A stretch of DNA of 27,431 nt from a virus: the IMG/VR virus record IMGVR_UViG_3300029448_000044, positions 29,613 to 57,043 of that record. The stretch is one strand, 5' to 3'. Below are positions 15,326-21,395 of this stretch, one piece after another. A program made the position numbers and the translations under genes. Position 1 is the first letter of the stretch, and each line of letters starts with the position of its first letter. A model generated the notes under the pieces. It saw only the letters and a list, made by a program, of their open reading frames with translations. It was not told the origin of the DNA and made no database searches.

Positions 15326-15354
15326 ATTATACCACTAAACTCGCCAATATGCAA
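15326..15354 (-). promoter_or_regulatory. Sigma70-like promoter, leaderless arrangement, for the 392-aa gene
   Basis: TTGCAT (15349-15354), a 17-nt spacer ending GTGG and TATAAT (15326-15331) lie over the terminase stop. Only ATATAT separates the -10 from ATG at 15319, so transcription starting about 7 nt after the -10 begins at the start codon itself. Confidence 0.75.
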
Positions 15355-16846
15355 CCCTTTTTTTATTTTTTATTTCTTCTTCCATATAAGGGTCATCAGG
15401 ATGTGTTAATCTCCAGGATTCTTTCATGTAATGAATTGCCATTGTCATAGCATCTACTTGGTCATCGTGAGCAGCATTTGGGAATTGTAAAATCTCTGTG
15501 TACAAATCATCAGACCATTTTTTATTTTTAGGTAACCAAACTCTACCGGCTTCAATCATTGGCGATGCTGCGTATACTCTGGATACTTTATCTTTATCTG
15601 GAATGTAATCTTGTACTGGTAGTCCAGCTCTACGCATATCTTGTAGTAATGATTGCCCTGATGCTTTCTTTTCTATGATACATACATCAGGATTAAATTC
15701 ATCGTATAAGACTTGGGCAATACGTCTTAGTTCTGGATATTCAAATCTGCCTCGCATATTACCTAGTAGAATTAAATGAGGTTGAAACTCTTCATATCCT
15801 TGTTCATTTGCTGAGAACCTGTGAAAGATACCCCAGGTTTGTATTACGCTGTAGTCTGCTGTTGTTTTTGTTGAGAAGGCAGTATCATATGTTTGTATAA
15901 TAAAATCACAAGCAGGTGGTTCATCATATTCCCACCACTGTAGCCATTTCTTTTTTATTAGGCCACCTTCATCAGGGGTAGGGTCCTGCATGTATAAGGC
16001 ATTCCAATATCTAGCACCATTTGATGCTCTTATTTCTTGTTCATCAATCTTTAATGACTCATCTGTCTTCCATTCTGGAAAGTATGAAGAGCCTACAGGT
16101 AATTTTAATAACTCGGCACTAGCTTCATCTAGCCATGCTGGTATTCTTATTACCTCCCAAGGTAGAATAGATGCAAATTGTGATTCTTGTTTTAGTAACC
16201 ATCCACATAAATCATCATAATGGTACCTAGTATTAATTATGAGAATACTTCCGTTAGGCATAATACGAGTTCTAAGACCTGCAGGGTACCATTCTTTTAC
16301 ATATCTTCTTCCTGCCTCTGAGTATGAGTCTTCTTCAGACATCACATCATCAAGAATTGCTATATGTGCTCCTCTTCCTGCGATTTGGCTTTTGACTCCT
16401 GCTGCATAGTAGCTGCCTCCTTTGTTTGTTTTCCATTTTCCGGCTGCTCTAACGTCTGTCCTAAGAGAAACACCTTTAAATACGTTTTGAAATTGCTTAG
16501 TTGATACGATATCTCTAACAGACCTACCGAAATCGCTAGAGAGCTGGTCGCTATGAGAGACTGTAAGTATTTCATGTTCAGGATTCCTTCCAATATACCA
16601 AGCTGGGAATAATTTAGAGCATATTACGGACTTAGAACTTCTAGGAGGCAAGAAAACCATCAGCCTTTTTATAGTTCCTTCTTCTAATAGCTTTAATTTT
16701 TCTGATATTACTTCTATGTGTTTACCCATTTGCCAGTCAGAGACTAATGTAGGGGCAAATAAACGTACAAATGTAAGAAAATCTTGCTTGGAATGGTATT
16801 TTATATTGTTATACCATTTGTTTTTATAATTAATTACCTCTTCCAT
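15335..16846 (-). CDS. terL: Terminase large subunit
   Basis: With start at ATG 16846 the protein has 503 residues. The ATPase has a variant Walker A near residues 66-73 (LPPRSSKS) and a Walker B in HIAILDDVMSEED. The nuclease domain has FIIQTYDTAFS, DVCIIEKKASGQS and AAHDDQVDAMTMA, giving the expected Asp/Glu/Asp metal ligands. The upstream in-frame ATG at 16864 lies inside the promoter spacer and cannot be on a transcript made from it, so the later start was chosen. The -10 ends 6 nt before this ATG, predicting a leaderless mRNA. The enzyme packages DNA into the prohead through the portal. No small subunit gene was recognised here. Confidence 0.9.
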   Translation of the reverse strand: MEEVINYKNKWYNNIKYHSKQDFLTFVRLFAPTLVSDWQMGKHIEVISEKLKLLEEGTIKRLMVFLPPRSSKSVICSKLFPAWYIGRNPEHEILTVSHSDQLSSDFGRSVRDIVSTKQFQNVFKGVSLRTDVRAAGKWKTNKGGSYYAAGVKSQIAGRGAHIAILDDVMSEEDSYSEAGRRYVKEWYPAGLRTRIMPNGSILIINTRYHYDDLCGWLLKQESQFASILPWEVIRIPAWLDEASAELLKLPVGSSYFPEWKTDESLKIDEQEIRASNGARYWNALYMQDPTPDEGGLIKKKWLQWWEYDEPPACDFIIQTYDTAFSTKTTADYSVIQTWGIFHRFSANEQGYEEFQPHLILLGNMRGRFEYPELRRIAQVLYDEFNPDVCIIEKKASGQSLLQDMRRAGLPVQDYIPDKDKVSRVYAASPMIEAGRVWLPKNKKWSDDLYTEILQFPNAAHDDQVDAMTMAIHYMKESWRLTHPDDPYMEEEIKNKKRVAYWRV

Positions 16847-16852
16847 AAGTTT

Positions 16853-16881
16853 ATTATACCACATTTTTACAGAAAAGGCAA
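16853..16881 (-). promoter_or_regulatory. Leftward late promoter for terminase (leaderless arrangement)
   Basis: TTGCCT (16876-16881), a 17-nt spacer ending ATGTGG and TATAAT (16853-16858) are followed by AAACTT and the ATG at 16846. The spacer is nearly the same as in the scaffold promoter. It is the first leftward promoter out of the divergent control region. Confidence 0.75.
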
Positions 16882-16911
16882 CTAAAAATATGCCTATATA
16901 GAATATTATAT

Positions 16912-17030
16912 GTTTTATATAATATATATAATATATATAATATATATACTTTATAATTTCAAGTAGTAATATAAAAAAAATATAATAATAATAATTAATA
17001 TATTAATATTTATAATATTATATATACTAT
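16912..17030. other. AT-rich tract of the divergent region
   Basis: Almost pure A and T, with three tandem units of about 9-10 bp of the form TATATAATA near 16917-16950 and further runs of TA and ATA. No gene fits here. It could be an easily melted element next to an origin, or simply spacer between divergent arms. Confidence 0.5.
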
Positions 17031-17034
17031 ATAG

Positions 17035-17066
17035 ACTCGGCCTCGTCTATAAAGCCGAGTATTTTT
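17035..17066 (+). terminator. Terminator-like hairpin in the control region
   Basis: A perfect 7-bp GC-rich stem ACTCGGC/GCCGAGT (17035-17041 and 17054-17060) with a 12-nt loop is followed by ATTTTT on the plus strand. It stands out against the AT-rich surroundings. It would stop rightward transcripts entering from the left arm and so insulate the early region. Confidence 0.5.
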
Positions 17067-17186
17067 GTAAATATGTCTCAGGGTCATATATATATATATA
17101 ATTACCTGCAATTTTTTGGTGGTGGCCTAGTAAAAATCTTTGCAGCTTTTCAGTTCCAGAAAAAACTATAGTTATGCTGCATCAAT

Positions 17187-17299
17187 TGAGAATAGTTCTC
17201 ATTCCTATTGCAATTATCTAGCATTGAGAATGCTTCTCATTAGCATTAATACTCTCTAGCATTGAGAATAGTTCTCATTATCATTGATAATCGTTCTCG
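17187..17299. promoter_or_regulatory. Cluster of four Fur/Irr-box-like palindromes
   Basis: Four 15-mers occur: TGAGAATAGTTCTCA (17187-17201), TGAGAATGCTTCTCA (17225-17239), TGAGAATAGTTCTCA again (17263-17277) and the degenerate TGATAATCGTTCTCG (17285-17299). Start-to-start distances are 38, 38 and 22 bp. They match the 7-1-7 Fur box (TGATAATNATTATCA) and the AGAA-N3-TTCT core of alphaproteobacterial Irr boxes. They may bind a host Fur-family regulator, a phage repressor, or an origin protein acting as iterons. Confidence 0.65.
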
Positions 17300-17405
17300 T
17301 CTAGGTAGTTTATACAGATTGTCTTGCACGTGTATAAAAAATAGGCAAATGCCTAAAAACTAAGCATTATTATAAAAACAATATAGACACGCTAAACTAT
17401 AGAAA

Positions 17406-17566
17406 GTCAAATAAATGACGGCCTAAATTGTTATATGTCAATAAAATGACTATGCTTTAAATGGCCTATTTTAATTTATAAGGTATAAAGATACCTTAAA
17501 TTATAAAGTTAATAGACGGCTATTATATGGCCGTTATGAAGGTTTTATCTTTGCCAATAAAGGCAA
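17406..17566. repeat. Array of small hairpins, three with A-rich AATAAA-type loops
   Basis: In order: GTCA-AATAAA-TGAC (17406-17419), GTCA-ATAAAA-TGAC (17437-17450), TAAGGTAT-AAAG-ATACCTTA (17479-17498), ACGGC-9 nt-GCCGT (17516-17534) and TTGCC-AATAAA-GGCAA (17551-17566). A similar TAGGCA-AA-TGCCTA lies at 17342-17355. They precede the first early gene and could be protein sites, an mRNA leader structure or part of an origin. Confidence 0.5.
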
Positions 17567-17579
17567 TATTTAGTATAGA
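17551..17579 (+). promoter_or_regulatory. Candidate rightward early promoter 1
   Basis: TTGCCA, a 17-nt spacer and TATAGA lie 86 nt before the first early gene. The -35 resembles the phage TTGCCT/TTGCAT boxes, but the GTGG spacer end is missing and the -10 is weak. Its -35 overlaps a hairpin. Confidence 0.35.
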
Positions 17580-17597
17580 TTTTTATTAATTATTTAC

Positions 17598-17626
17598 TTG
17601 CATTTTTTAAAAAGCTATGAGACAAT
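17598..17626 (+). promoter_or_regulatory. Candidate rightward early promoter 2
   Basis: TTGCAT, a 17-nt spacer and GACAAT sit about 40 nt before the ATG at 17665. The -35 and spacing match the phage promoters, but the -10 has only four of six consensus bases. Confidence 0.35.
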
Positions 17627-17664
17627 TTATTATTATTAACAAAATAAAATGAAAGGTTTTAATT

Positions 17665-17901
17665 ATGAAAGAATCCATTTACGGCTTAAGAGCCTTTAAA
17701 CAAGTAAGAGAAATAAGTAAGCATTGTAAATATCAGTTAAGCCCTCAGGGGTTGCATAGTGATATGACAGACTTTGCCTATAAACTTCAAGAATTTATTA
17801 CAAGCGAAGTTATGACCGAAGAAGAACAAATAAAAAACTTTGGTTTTTCTTTAAATGATATATGGGTTACTATTGTTAAACAACAAAAAGAAAGGGTATA
17901 A
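17665..17901 (+). CDS. First early gene, hypothetical 78-aa protein
   Basis: Starts MKESIYGLRAFKQVREISKH, with an AAAGG-type ribosome site about 10 nt upstream. The protein is mixed-charge and helical, with two cysteine-free halves except for one Cys (HCKYQ). It is the first gene of the rightward arm, a position where host-takeover proteins are common in phages. No family is recognised. Confidence 0.7.
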   Translation: MKESIYGLRAFKQVREISKHCKYQLSPQGLHSDMTDFAYKLQEFITSEVMTEEEQIKNFGFSLNDIWVTIVKQQKERV

Positions 17902-17902
17902 A

Positions 17903-18190
17903 ATGGATAAAGCTAAATTAGAATTACTAAAAAAATTAAAGCAAAGGCAAGAGGATATCTGGTCTGGATTTTCTCAAGTAATAGAAGAGGCCGAAGAGTT
18001 TATCGAAGATGTAAAAGAGGCCGAAGACAAAGAAATAATAGAGTATAAAGACGTAGAAGACTTAGAGGTCTTTTATGATGACTTTATCGACAATCTAAAA
18101 TATCAAGCCGAAATATTGCAAGACGAGGCACAAAATGCCATTGACAGATTTGAAGGCATTTATAATCTATCTTATAAAGATGTTAAGTAA
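17903..18190 (+). CDS. Hypothetical acidic coiled-coil protein, 95 aa
   Basis: The chosen start (ATG 17903) is one nt after the stop of the previous gene and has AAAGG upstream; an earlier in-frame ATG at 17855 lies within that gene. The protein is rich in Glu, Asp and Lys, with long helices (EEAEEFIEDVKEAEDKEIIE). Strong acidity could mimic DNA, but this is only a composition-based idea. Confidence 0.7.
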   Translation: MDKAKLELLKKLKQRQEDIWSGFSQVIEEAEEFIEDVKEAEDKEIIEYKDVEDLEVFYDDFIDNLKYQAEILQDEAQNAIDRFEGIYNLSYKDVK

Positions 18191-18207
18191 TATAAATTTT
18201 ATTGTAG

Positions 18208-18227
18208 GGCTATTAATTTTAATAGCC
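18208..18227 (+). terminator. Hairpin between early genes
   Basis: A perfect 9-bp stem GGCTATTAA/TTAATAGCC with a 2-nt centre, 17 nt after the previous stop. The bases after it are not a clean T-run, so it may be an mRNA-end stabiliser or weak terminator. Confidence 0.4.
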
Positions 18228-18265
18228 TTATGATAAGATTTATTAACATAACCAAAGAGGCAAAA

Positions 18266-18526
18266 ATGAAAAAAGAAATAGACACAGAATTAATAAAAGA
18301 AGAAGTCTTTATAAGTATGAAAGACGAAATACAAAGACTAAATAAAAAAATAGATTATCTAGAAGAGCTAGACCGTAAAAACTTTTTACAAGTTATTAAA
18401 TTGCAAAGAGTAATTGAGAAATATGAAAATAGCTACATTGAATTATCAAAATATGATGAGCTACACAACAATTATATAAATGCATTACAAGTTATTAACA
18501 ATAAAAATAAAGAGGTGATAAAATGA
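18266..18526 (+). CDS. Hypothetical coiled-coil protein, 86 aa
   Basis: The start at 18266 has AGAGG about 6 nt upstream; an earlier ATG at 18230 has none and lies against the hairpin. The protein is helical, with a heptad-like core MKDEIQRLNKKIDYLEELDR. The stop overlaps the start of the GP88-type gene (ATGA). Function unknown. Confidence 0.7.
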   Translation: MKKEIDTELIKEEVFISMKDEIQRLNKKIDYLEELDRKNFLQVIKLQRVIEKYENSYIELSKYDELHNNYINALQVINNKNKEVIK

Positions 18527-19173
18527 AGGTACGATTTACAAGGTTATCTAAAAATAATAAAATCGGTTATATGCCGGTAACTACTAGCGAACCCAGTTCG
18601 TGCCCTAGTTCGTGCCCTTTAAAACATAAAAATATTTGCTATGCTAAAAAGGGTAAAATGCGAATGATTTGGAATGAAGTAGAGAACGGCATAAGTAAAA
18701 GGCATAATACAAAATTTAATAATGATTATGACAGTTTCATAAAAGAGATTCACAGATTGCCAAAGGGTACTATTTGGCGACACAATCAAGCTGGCGACCT
18801 TGCCCATAGTGGCAATAATGAAACTATTGATTTTGATTTATTGAAAAGATTAGTAAAAGCTAACAAGGGAAAAAATGGTTTTACTTATACTCATAAAACA
18901 AATGATGCTAATAATTTTGATAAAATAAAATATGCTAATAATAACGGATTTACTGTTAATTTATCGGCCAATGATTTAGAACACGCCGACCAATTAAAAA
19001 AGCATAATCTACCTATTGCCACCATTGTAGGGACTGAACCGGTTACGAAAACACCGGCCGGCCATAAGGTGAAAATGTGCCCTAATCAAAAAAATAAAAG
19101 TATTAAATGCGAATTGTGCCAATGGTGTAGTCGTAAGGATAGAAAGTTTATTGTTGGATTTTTAAAAGATTAA
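18523..19173 (+). CDS. GP88-type cysteine-rich phage protein
   Basis: The 216-residue protein has an N-terminal C27-x3-C31-x7-C39 cluster (CPSSCPLKHKNICYA), a central WRHNQAGDLAHSG motif, then GFTYTHKT and NGFTVNLSANDLEHAD. A C-terminal Cys cluster follows TPAGHKVKMC (CPNQ..KCELCQWC). This pattern is what I recall for the mycobacteriophage gp88-like family found in many phages and plasmids. The conserved Cys sets suggest a zinc or Fe-S site, and the role is unknown. It is by far the largest gene in the first 8 kb of the right arm. Confidence 0.75.
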   Translation: MKVRFTRLSKNNKIGYMPVTTSEPSSCPSSCPLKHKNICYAKKGKMRMIWNEVENGISKRHNTKFNNDYDSFIKEIHRLPKGTIWRHNQAGDLAHSGNNETIDFDLLKRLVKANKGKNGFTYTHKTNDANNFDKIKYANNNGFTVNLSANDLEHADQLKKHNLPIATIVGTEPVTKTPAGHKVKMCPNQKNKSIKCELCQWCSRKDRKFIVGFLKD

Positions 19174-19185
19174 TCAGAGGTAACT

Positions 19186-19350
19186 ATGAAAAAAATACGT
19201 AGTAATAAATATGATTTATTAAATTATTTTTTATATGATAAAAAGTATCTAAGTAAGGCCTATATTAATCACGTAGAAAAGTTCTTTAATAATATAGGAA
19301 AAACAAATAACAGATATAGATATAATAATTATAAAAATAATATATTATAA
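19186..19350 (+). CDS. Hypothetical 54-aa protein
   Basis: ATG at 19186 follows AGAGG by about 5 nt. The product is very rich in Lys, Asn and Tyr (MKKIRSNKYDLLNYFLYDKK, ending RYRYNNYKNNIL), reflecting the low GC. No family is recognised. Confidence 0.5.
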   Translation: MKKIRSNKYDLLNYFLYDKKYLSKAYINHVEKFFNNIGKTNNRYRYNNYKNNIL

Positions 19351-19373
19351 TAATATAAATAATAATTTTAAAA

Positions 19374-19424
19374 CACTTTTAAAGATATTTAAAATTTAAA
19401 TCACTTCTAAAGATATTTAAAATT
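19374..19424 (+). repeat. Two 23-bp direct repeats
   Basis: Two copies of CACTT(T/C)TAAAGATATTTAA and the next four bases AATT start at 19374 and 19402, 28 bp apart, with one mismatch. They lie in the 120-nt gap before the 68-aa gene. They may be a protein-binding or attenuation site. Confidence 0.5.
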
Positions 19425-19470
19425 ATTATTTATAAAAATAAAATTAACAATAACAAAGGAGTTATATAAA

Positions 19471-19677
19471 ATGAATAAAAATATATGTTTAGAAGGACTT
19501 ACTGCCTTTGCTTGGATATTAGATAGAAATAAATGTAATAATCTTAAAAACGGATTAGAAACATTTATGAAAATACCTAATGGAGTAAAGCAAGAATGTA
19601 AAAATCAAGTAAAGAATACACAACATAAAAACATAAAGAATTTTATAAAATTTTGTATTGCAAATAAAGGAGAGTAA
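19471..19677 (+). CDS. Hypothetical 68-aa protein
   Basis: Preceded by AAAGGAG 8 nt before the ATG. The protein starts MNKNICLEGLTAFAWILDRN and is basic, with four Cys residues that are not arranged as a zinc finger. It is the first gene of a new coupled run after the direct repeats. Function unknown. Confidence 0.65.
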   Translation: MNKNICLEGLTAFAWILDRNKCNNLKNGLETFMKIPNGVKQECKNQVKNTQHKNIKNFIKFCIANKGE

Positions 19678-19679
19678 AA

Positions 19680-19856
19680 ATGATGAATTATCTTAACAAA
19701 AGAATAAAAGTAATAGACCAAGAAATATATGGAAAGTGTATTGTTGAACACGATACGGAAGTTGTCATAGAAGATGAAGATGCAGAAACATTAGATAACC
19801 AATTATGTTTTAAGAAATCAGAAGTAGAAATAGTAATGGAGAGTAAAAATGAATAA
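19680..19856 (+). CDS. Small KRIKV protein, paralog A, 58 aa
   Basis: Two adjacent ATG codons (19680 and 19683) follow GGAGAGTAA of the previous gene; either may be used. The core NKRIKVIDQEIYGKCI and the ending VEIV align with the 55-aa protein at 22078-22245 (NKRVKVIEENIYGKVI ... VEVV). The alternating pattern suggests a small beta-barrel of SH3/KOW type. Function unknown. Confidence 0.6.
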   Translation: MMNYLNKRIKVIDQEIYGKCIVEHDTEVVIEDEDAETLDNQLCFKKSEVEIVMESKNE

Positions 19857-19998
19857 AGAAAAATACCAAAAAAAGTATAATTATTATTTCATTCAAAATA
19901 ATTATTATACACCATTATTTAAAAAAGAAATTAAATTATTGGAGATAGAGTATAAAAAAAAGTTTAATGAAGATATTTATTATAGAAGGATATTTTAA
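19849..19998 (+). CDS. Hypothetical 49-aa protein
   Basis: The start overlaps the previous stop region (ATGAATAA), with GGAGAG 6 nt upstream. The product is Lys/Tyr/Asn-rich (MNKEKYQKKYNYYFIQNNYY) with a short helix. No family is recognised, but ribosome site and coupling support it. Confidence 0.5.
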   Translation: MNKEKYQKKYNYYFIQNNYYTPLFKKEIKLLEIEYKKKFNEDIYYRRIF

Positions 19999-20023
19999 AA
20001 AAATAAAAATAGGAGAGATAAAA

Positions 20024-20311
20024 ATGAATAACAAATATGAAAATACATTTATACAATTTAGAACTTTTATATATCAAGCTAAAAGAGTATATGGATATTT
20101 AAGAGTAACTAAAGAAGGATTAGAAGGAGAGTATATAAGACTAAATAAAAAAGATTTAATAAATAGATTAGACTCTTTATATTTAAAAGATAAAGATAAT
20201 TGGTTAGAGGAAATAGATGTAGATGCTTTTCATTTTCATACTAAAGAAGGTAAGGTCTGGTACTTTGGCCAGAAGTGGTTAGGTAGACCATTAGAAGTTT
20301 ACATAGATTAG
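20024..20311 (+). CDS. Hypothetical 95-aa protein
   Basis: The start at 20024 follows AGGAGAG by 7 nt; an earlier in-frame ATG at 19967 overlaps the previous gene. The protein contains GYLRVTKEGLEGEYIRLNKK, DAFHFHTKEGKVWYFGQKWL and ends GRPLEVYID, so it looks like a compact alpha/beta domain. No family is recognised. Confidence 0.7.
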   Translation: MNNKYENTFIQFRTFIYQAKRVYGYLRVTKEGLEGEYIRLNKKDLINRLDSLYLKDKDNWLEEIDVDAFHFHTKEGKVWYFGQKWLGRPLEVYID

Positions 20312-20321
20312 GAGATAAAAA

Positions 20322-20549
20322 ATGAAGGATAAAAGATTGGAATTAACTGAATGTCAAATAAAACTTCTTAATGTTATAGAAGAAACCGGTATACAATTAG
20401 TTGACATATTATCATTACTAGTTAAAGATTGTGGCCAAAGTAATAAATATCTTGATGAAGGTTTTCAAGATTTTAAAGACAAAATAAGAAAACAATTACG
20501 AGATGATATAAAATTTTTAGAGTGGAGATATGGTAATGGAAGTTTATAA
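20322..20549 (+). CDS. Hypothetical 75-aa protein, paralog of 21184-21390
   Basis: Preceded by AGGAG 7-8 nt before ATG. The core LTECQIKLLNVIEETGIQLV followed by DILSLLVKDCG is similar in pattern to LTKREQLILDFLKDNNVDMA/EIIDVIIKVNG of the 68-aa protein at 21184. Both look like small all-helical proteins. Function unknown. Confidence 0.65.
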   Translation: MKDKRLELTECQIKLLNVIEETGIQLVDILSLLVKDCGQSNKYLDEGFQDFKDKIRKQLRDDIKFLEWRYGNGSL

Positions 20550-20566
20550 TATATGGAGATAAAAAA

Positions 20567-20731
20567 ATGAATGAATACAAGTACATAAGAGAACAAGTTG
20601 AGATAAGAGATAGCTACAGAAATAATATGATAAGTTTAGAAGAAGGTATTGACAAGCTAATAGCGATTGGATATTCTTGGGAAGAGGCAAAGAAATTTTT
20701 AACTAAAACAATAGAGGAGATGTTAGTATGA
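20567..20731 (+). CDS. Hypothetical 54-aa helical protein
   Basis: ATG at 20567 follows GGAG by 9 nt. The protein (MNEYKYIREQVEIRDSYRNN ...) ends with a helix GYSWEEAKKFLTKTIEEMLV. Its stop overlaps the next start (ATGA). Function unknown. Confidence 0.6.
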   Translation: MNEYKYIREQVEIRDSYRNNMISLEEGIDKLIAIGYSWEEAKKFLTKTIEEMLV

Positions 20732-20934
20732 GTAGAAATAATTTAGACATAGCTATGTTAATAACTGATGCTATCTTAAATGAGTTTGAAAAGAATGGTA
20801 AAGTAAATATACCACTAGACGAACATAAGTATTCATTTGATTTGCAAGATGTAATTCAATTAGAATTAGAAAAGATAACTAATGAGGAATCTGTAAGATT
20901 AATAAAAGAACGTAATAAATATGGAGGCAATTGA
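20728..20934 (+). CDS. Hypothetical 68-aa helical protein
   Basis: Starts MSRNNLDIAMLITDAILNEF, coupled to the previous gene by ATGA; GAGGAG lies upstream. It is an acidic helical protein with no recognised motif, ending NKYGGN. That ending supplies the GGAGG ribosome site of the next gene. Confidence 0.65.
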   Translation: MSRNNLDIAMLITDAILNEFEKNGKVNIPLDEHKYSFDLQDVIQLELEKITNEESVRLIKERNKYGGN

Positions 20935-21182
20935 TGAGTCAAACTAAAAAAAATATTATGGAGCAAGATGATAAGACTTGGAATATCATAGAGGATACTA
21001 TGAAGGAAAGTGAATCATTAAGCGAGGCTATAAAAAAAGTTGATAGGCTTATGATACAAGGAGTAATAACATTACCTTTGGATTGTGCTAACTGGTACGA
21101 ACTAATAGACCAGATGCGTGAACACTGGCAAGATTTATGGATAGGTTGCACGTCTTGGTCAGCAGATACTACAGGAGAATAG
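20934..21182 (+). CDS. Hypothetical 82-aa protein
   Basis: The ATG at 20934 is preferred over a TTG at 20931 because GGAGG is 6 nt from the ATG and only 3 nt from the TTG. The protein has an acidic helical N-terminus (DDKTWNIIEDTMKESESLSE) and a Trp-rich C-terminus (NWYELIDQMREHWQDLWIGC). Function unknown. Confidence 0.65.
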   Translation: MSQTKKNIMEQDDKTWNIIEDTMKESESLSEAIKKVDRLMIQGVITLPLDCANWYELIDQMREHWQDLWIGCTSWSADTTGE

Positions 21183-21183
21183 A

Positions 21184-21390
21184 ATGCAGATAGAAAAATT
21201 AACTAAAAGAGAACAATTAATACTTGACTTTTTAAAAGATAATAATGTAGATATGGCAGAGATTATAGATGTTATTATTAAAGTAAATGGATTTGTAGGT
21301 GTAGGATTAGTAACTCTAGAAGAGTACATAGCAAAGGCTATTAAGAAACATCACAAATATGAATCACTAGATAAAATAATGAATGGATAA
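21184..21390 (+). CDS. Hypothetical 68-aa helical protein, paralog of 20322-20549
   Basis: Preceded by AGGAG about 6 nt before the ATG. It has the same LT-x2-Q-x2-L pattern and hydrophobic spacing as the 75-aa protein encoded about 860 bp upstream, so a duplication is likely. It is helical and soluble. Function unknown. Confidence 0.65.
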   Translation: MQIEKLTKREQLILDFLKDNNVDMAEIIDVIIKVNGFVGVGLVTLEEYIAKAIKKHHKYESLDKIMNG

Positions 21391-21395
21391 TAAAT

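Noticed and set aside
16360-16593. Minus-strand 77-codon frame inside terminase
   Set aside because: Fully contained in the terminase gene in another frame; no start signal.
17035-17066. Possible tRNA or tRNA fragment at the GC-rich hairpin
   Set aside because: Only a single hairpin is visible; no T-arm, acceptor stem or CCA-like context follows.
17187-17299. LexA/SOS boxes as the explanation of the palindrome cluster
   Set aside because: The half-sites do not match GTTC-N7-GTTC or GAAC-N4-GTTC spacing; the Fur/Irr layout fits much better.
17855-17902. Upstream in-frame start for the 95-aa acidic protein
   Set aside because: It lies within the previous gene and lacks a ribosome site, whereas the ATG at 17903 has AAAGG and follows the stop directly.
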